From NCBI GenBank assembly GCA_964572065.1, contig CAZNER010000021.1, positions 1-28,273 of the forward strand: a stretch of DNA of 28,273 nucleotides, in the 5' to 3' direction. Source of the DNA: CAZNER01 sp964572065 (lineage in GTDB: Bacteria > Patescibacteriota > Dojkabacteria > JAHIVN01). The translations under genes were made by a program, and so were the position numbers. Below are positions 24,753 through 28,273 of the stretch, piece by piece. A model generated the notes under the pieces. That model did not search any database. It saw only the letters and a program-made list of their open reading frames with translations, and was not told where the DNA came from. Positions within the stretch are counted from its first letter, which is position 1. Each line of letters opens with the position of its first letter.

Positions 24753-26375
24753 CTAATCAGAAAATTTAGTTTTCCTTTTTTTTCTTAATATGTTGTATGT
24801 TATACCAAGAGCGATAATAATTGTAGGAGCTGCAATTATTATAAGTGTTTTTACGAATAACTTTTGTGATTCATTTATAGGATTAAGTGATCTGGTTTCA
24901 ATATTTTTTGATCTTATCTCAAGTAAATTTTCAGAACTTGCCATCCATTCAACTAAATTTAAGAATAAAGTAGGATTTTGTTCTGAGCCGCCGATTAAAT
25001 CATTAGTAATAAAATCACTATCACCTATTACAATAATCCTAGAGTCATCGATTTCATCTATTCTTGTATCTTTATCTGTCCTTTTATCCTCAGAGTCGCC
25101 TTCTAAAGCAGGAATTTCTTGATCTTTATAAGCGCTAACTTGTTTTCCTTCTATTAACATTGCGAGTGGGTATTGAGTTTGGCTGCTAATGAAGAATTGT
25201 TGCGAAGGATCAACTGAAATATTATCTCCGGTGTTAATCCAAGCTTTATTTGTTGTCTGTATCAAGTTTGTTATTTCCTGGTTGTCATTTGTTTTTGCTT
25301 CTTTCAGATAATTTGCCCAAAAGAATACAATACTATTTAACTGGGAAAGAGCTGGATTATCTTTATTTATATTTTCACTTTGAGTTAGGACCCAGTATGG
25401 ATAAGTAAAAATCATTTGTAACGGAAGATATGATTCATCAAGAACTAGTGAATTTGACAGTTCTATTCCATAGTTTTTTATAAATTCATCCAGATTGCTT
25501 GCAGTTTTAGTCATTACAGCTGAATCAGTACTAAATTCATATTGATCACTGAGAATTATAACTCTGCCGCCGTGTATTATATATTGATCAATTTCAAACA
25601 TATCGCGTTCGGATAATACATCAGTTGGAGCAGCAATTATTAAAACTTTGATTTCACCCGAGTCTATAGGTTCTCCTTCAGATAAATCAATTGATTCAAT
25701 GGAGAATTGTTTTGAAAGTTCACTATATATAGTGCTGTAGTAAGAATAAATACTTTTTTCACCATGACCTGTTAGAAATGCGACTTTAATTTTTTCGTCA
25801 TTGACTAGATTATAAATTCTTGATGATGTTTCATATTCTATATTTTTAATATTATTTGTAGTTATCATTTCTATTACTTCCGTTTGGTCATTGTAAGTTA
25901 TAGACGCTCCCAAGTATCCGGTAGCAATTTCATATGTATCATTTGAGTAATCCTGGTATTGTACTTCAGGTATTCCAGCGTTATTTGCGTCAGTTTTAAA
26001 ATTTTCATCTTTTGAATTTTTAATATTTAGTTCGATTTTTCCATTTGAGTATCTTACATATTCTTCAAAAGTATCTATAGAATCTTGTTTTACTTGGATA
26101 AGATCTGGGGGAATATTATCCGAGAAATATACATCTATAGTTAGTGTATTTTCAAATGAGATTAGTATATTCTTAGTTCCTTGTGATAAAGTGTATGTAT
26201 TTGTCTCTGTTAAATCTAATCTTAGAAAGTATTTTTGTGAAAAAACATTAATACCTATAAGAACTATAAATAATACAAATATTTGTGATAGCTGGTTTGA
26301 GCCGATATTAACAAAAAATTTGGATAAATTCGATAATTTAAAATTAAGTTTTGGTTTTTTTAATGTGATTTTCAT
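24753..26375 (-). CDS. GldG-like ABC transporter auxiliary protein
   Basis: 540 residues. An N-terminal TM helix (about 31-49) is followed by LDLTETNTYTLSQGTKNIL, a hallmark of the GldG/ABC_transp_aux family, and a large external domain (about 70-505). That domain contains VAFLTGHGEKS, VLIIAAPTDVLSERDMFEID and IHGGRVIILSDQY, as in the Rossmann-like part of the family. A C-terminal TM helix (about 510-532) is followed by a basic tail. Named after Flavobacterium gliding proteins, the family occurs widely in non-gliding bacteria, where it pairs with an ABC-2 permease; the cargo is unknown. Its ATG overlaps the TGA of the permease gene as ATGA, so translation is coupled. Stop TAG. Confidence 0.88.
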   Translation of the reverse strand: MKITLKKPKLNFKLSNLSKFFVNIGSNQLSQIFVLFIVLIGINVFSQKYFLRLDLTETNTYTLSQGTKNILISFENTLTIDVYFSDNIPPDLIQVKQDSIDTFEEYVRYSNGKIELNIKNSKDENFKTDANNAGIPEVQYQDYSNDTYEIATGYLGASITYNDQTEVIEMITTNNIKNIEYETSSRIYNLVNDEKIKVAFLTGHGEKSIYSYYSTIYSELSKQFSIESIDLSEGEPIDSGEIKVLIIAAPTDVLSERDMFEIDQYIIHGGRVIILSDQYEFSTDSAVMTKTASNLDEFIKNYGIELSNSLVLDESYLPLQMIFTYPYWVLTQSENINKDNPALSQLNSIVFFWANYLKEAKTNDNQEITNLIQTTNKAWINTGDNISVDPSQQFFISSQTQYPLAMLIEGKQVSAYKDQEIPALEGDSEDKRTDKDTRIDEIDDSRIIVIGDSDFITNDLIGGSEQNPTLFLNLVEWMASSENLLEIRSKNIETRSLNPINESQKLFVKTLIIIAAPTIIIALGITYNILRKKRKTKFSD

Positions 26376-27100
26376 TTCCCCTGTTTTTTAATTCTTTCTA
26401 AGCTTCTATATATAAAGTAAAATAGAATTATTATGATAGATAAAAAGTATAAGATATCCCGTGAATCAATTACTCCTTTTGCTATACTTATATAATGAGC
26501 ACCAGTACCTAGAGATTCAAGAACTACTCTTGAAAATGAAGGCATGAATTGTAGAAATTGAGCTTCCCCAAATATATATATTAAAAAGGTAAATACAGTT
26601 GACAATATAAATGATACTATTTGGTTATTACTATTAATTGAGACGAATTGTCCGATAACTATATAACTAGCAGATAGAAATATTAGACCAATATAGCTTG
26701 AGATTATAATTCCATTGTCAGGGTTTCCTAATATATTTAATGTTAATGGGATTGGAAAGGTAAGCGTAATTGCTATTAAAATGAATATTAAACAAGATAA
26801 AAATTTGGAAAATATTAGTTCAAGATTGGATATTGGAAGTGTTGATACTACCTCCAATGTTCCTGACTTTTTCTCCTCGGCCCAACTTCTCATTGTTAGA
26901 GCAGGGATTACAATGATTAAAATTTGAGATATAAAAATAAATGTATCTCTCATAGTTGCTAGATTGGAGGTAAATACTCCACTCACAAATAAAAACCAAA
27001 TTGAGACTACAATTATAAAAGCAGCTATGATTACATATGCCATAGGTGAGATAAAATAATCCTTTAATTCCTTTTTAGTTAAATTTATTATATTTTTCAT
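26372..27100 (-). CDS. GldF-like ABC-2 permease
   Basis: 242 residues with six TM helices (about 20-40, 54-70, 98-122, 130-152, 160-178, 216-233). The start NLTKKELKDYFISPMAYVII and the loop MRSWAEEKKSGTLEVVSTLP are typical of GldF-type and other ABC-2 permeases. It forms the membrane channel for the ATPase encoded 129 bases upstream and the auxiliary protein encoded immediately downstream. The ATG has no Shine-Dalgarno sequence. Confidence 0.9.
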   Translation of the reverse strand: MKNIINLTKKELKDYFISPMAYVIIAAFIIVVSIWFLFVSGVFTSNLATMRDTFIFISQILIIVIPALTMRSWAEEKKSGTLEVVSTLPISNLELIFSKFLSCLIFILIAITLTFPIPLTLNILGNPDNGIIISSYIGLIFLSASYIVIGQFVSINSNNQIVSFILSTVFTFLIYIFGEAQFLQFMPSFSRVVLESLGTGAHYISIAKGVIDSRDILYFLSIIIILFYFIYRSLERIKKQGK

Positions 27101-27144
27101 TGTTAATTAATTTAAAATCAAAAGTTATAGTTTATTCTTTGCTG

Positions 27145-27166
27145 GTTCCAAACTGGAGCTTGGAAC
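27145..27166. repeat. Inverted repeat between ATPase and permease genes
   Basis: GTTCCAA (27145-27151) pairs with TTGGAAC (27160-27166) around ACTGGAGC. It sits in the 129-base gap of an otherwise tight operon. There is no T-run, so it is more likely a small repeat or RNA-processing hairpin than a terminator. Confidence 0.45.
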
Positions 27167-27229
27167 TAACAATTATTTTAATTTTTGAAATATTTAATTA
27201 TCCGACTTCTGATATCTAATAACTGATAA

Positions 27230-28150
27230 TTACTTCTTCGTTATTTCTCTAAACAAATCTTCTAAGCCTTGCGACTTAGTATGCAGTTCAGTTAATTGCC
27301 ACTTGTTTCTAATAATTAAGTTAAATATTTTAAGAGAACATTCATCAGGTTTGTTGCAGCTAATTTCATACTCGGAAAACTTTGTTTTTTTATCTACAGT
27401 TTTAATATCTTCAATATTGGATAATTTTTTAATTTTTGATTTAAATGATTTTTGAGGAGCATCAGTTTTAACTGAAATTTTAGCATTCTTAAAATATTTT
27501 CTTATTAATTTGTCTTTTTGACCTTTAGCTACTATTTCTCCTTTATTTATAACAATTATCCTGTCGGCAATTTGGGAAACTTCTGATAAATTATGAGAGC
27601 TAAATAAAATAGTTTTATCCTTTGAAAAACTTTTAATTAAATTTAGAATTTCTTCTTTCTGGTTTGGATCTAATCCTTCAGTAGGTTCGTCAAGAATGAG
27701 ATAATCTGGATTTCCCAATAATGCTTTTGCTAGACCTACTCTTTGTTTGTAACCTTTTGATAAGGTTTCAATTTCTTTTTCTAAAACATTTTCAATCCCG
27801 CATTTCTTACAAATATCTGCAATTTCTTCTTCAACATAAACATTTTTCATTTGGGCAATAAATGTTAGAAACTCATCGACTCTTAAGTTTGAATATAAAG
27901 GGTTGTTTTCAGGAAGATATCCAGTATTAGTGATAATATTTTTATAATTAGGTTGAAGTGATTTGTTTTCAAAAAGAATTTCGCCTTTTTCAGGGGTTAA
28001 AAAACCAGTTATTATTCTCATTGTTGTTGTTTTGCCAGCTCCGTTAGGACCTAGGAAGCCAGTTATATCACCTGTCTTAACAGTAAAAGAAACATTATTT
28101 AATGCTTTAAAGTCGCCATATGATTTTTGAATATTTTTGATTTTTAGCAT
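27230..28150 (-). CDS. ABC transporter ATP-binding protein, GldA/NatA type
   Basis: 306 residues. Walker A is GPNGAGKTT (34-42). TGYLPENNPLY (76-86) stands in the Q-loop place, with Pro-Glu in the manner of GldA-type ATPases. The signature is LSKGYKQRVGLAKAL (130-144), Walker B YLILDEPTEGLDP (150-162), and the switch histidine is H186 in SSHNLSEV. The nucleotide-binding domain is complete, and a C-terminal extension (about 210-306) has the family's usual alpha/beta accessory fold. It powers the GldF/GldG-like exporter encoded downstream. Whether it drives export or lipid/envelope functions is unknown. An AGG sequence lies 9-11 bases before the ATG and may act as a weak ribosome site. Confidence 0.93.
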   Translation of the reverse strand: MLKIKNIQKSYGDFKALNNVSFTVKTGDITGFLGPNGAGKTTTMRIITGFLTPEKGEILFENKSLQPNYKNIITNTGYLPENNPLYSNLRVDEFLTFIAQMKNVYVEEEIADICKKCGIENVLEKEIETLSKGYKQRVGLAKALLGNPDYLILDEPTEGLDPNQKEEILNLIKSFSKDKTILFSSHNLSEVSQIADRIIVINKGEIVAKGQKDKLIRKYFKNAKISVKTDAPQKSFKSKIKKLSNIEDIKTVDKKTKFSEYEISCNKPDECSLKIFNLIIRNKWQLTELHTKSQGLEDLFREITKK

Positions 28151-28205
28151 AATTTGGACCTAAATCCTTATAGTGATATTTTATAATTGGGGCAGCAGTT
28201 AAATG

Positions 28206-28234
28206 ATGATATTATAGAATTTTAAAGACGTCAA
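28206..28234 (-). promoter_or_regulatory. Promoter of the Gld-type ABC operon
   Basis: Read on the minus strand, -35 TTGACG (28229-28234), a 17-base spacer and -10 TATCAT (28206-28211). A competing TATAAT (28211-28216) overlaps but lacks a well-placed -35. The leader would be about 49 bases. Confidence 0.45.
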
Positions 28235-28273
28235 ATTTTTCACTTTATTTTTTTATCAACTTTAATAATAAAA

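Noticed and set aside
27145..27166. Terminator between the ATPase and permease genes.
   Set aside because: The 7-bp stem has no following T-run on the minus strand, and the two genes are expected to be expressed together.

Overview
The window looks like a piece of an AT-rich genome from a candidate phyla radiation bacterium (Patescibacteria). I would think first of Dojkabacteria- or Microgenomates-like lineages, but no gene here fixes the phylum. The signs are: mostly A/T-rich leaders with no Shine-Dalgarno sequence; many single-pass or giant membrane proteins of unknown function; a solute-binding protein with no permease beside it; and GC-rich palindromes, one of which is translated in frame as LPACRQAG inside a GIY-YIG gene. 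TAA is the usual stop. A gldF-like stop (TGA) overlaps the next start as ATGA, so UGA appears to be a true stop, not glycine.

Layout. 1-1749 (+): end of an O-antigen ligase/Wzy_C-type polymerase with a TPR tail, cut by the window edge. 4881-1770 (-): tight cluster DUF4446 -> DUF3048 -> membrane-anchored unknown. 5056-9328 (+): membrane-anchored sugar-type solute-binding protein followed by a 960-residue Ig-like surface protein with two membrane anchors. 9329-9802: gene-free, with a clear terminator and a row of inverted repeats.

9803-21110 is the most unusual part. It is an 11-kb block of five genes. One minus-strand unit encodes a 370-aa coiled-coil protein and a 934-aa unknown. A second minus-strand unit encodes a 1547-aa membrane protein ending in an intact M23 peptidase domain, plus a 338-aa single-pass partner. 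Between them, on the plus strand, lies a 524-aa polytopic protein resembling VirB6/TrbL. I read the block as a candidate envelope-spanning, type IV secretion-like machine that cuts peptidoglycan. No ATPase (VirB4/VirD4) lies in the window, so this is inference.

21256-24619 (-) holds housekeeping genes: exodeoxyribonuclease III, two small GIY-YIG proteins, tRNA-Gln(UUG) and miaB. Among them are several palindromic elements and two short copies of tRNA-Gln ends. 24753-28150 (-) is a Gld-type ABC exporter: ATPase, six-helix permease and GldG-like auxiliary protein.

Shared themes are envelope building and surface display (polymerase, DUF3048, Ig-like protein, M23 protein, Gld exporter). The 403-aa and 338-aa single-pass proteins look like distant paralogs and link the first cluster to the secretion-like block.
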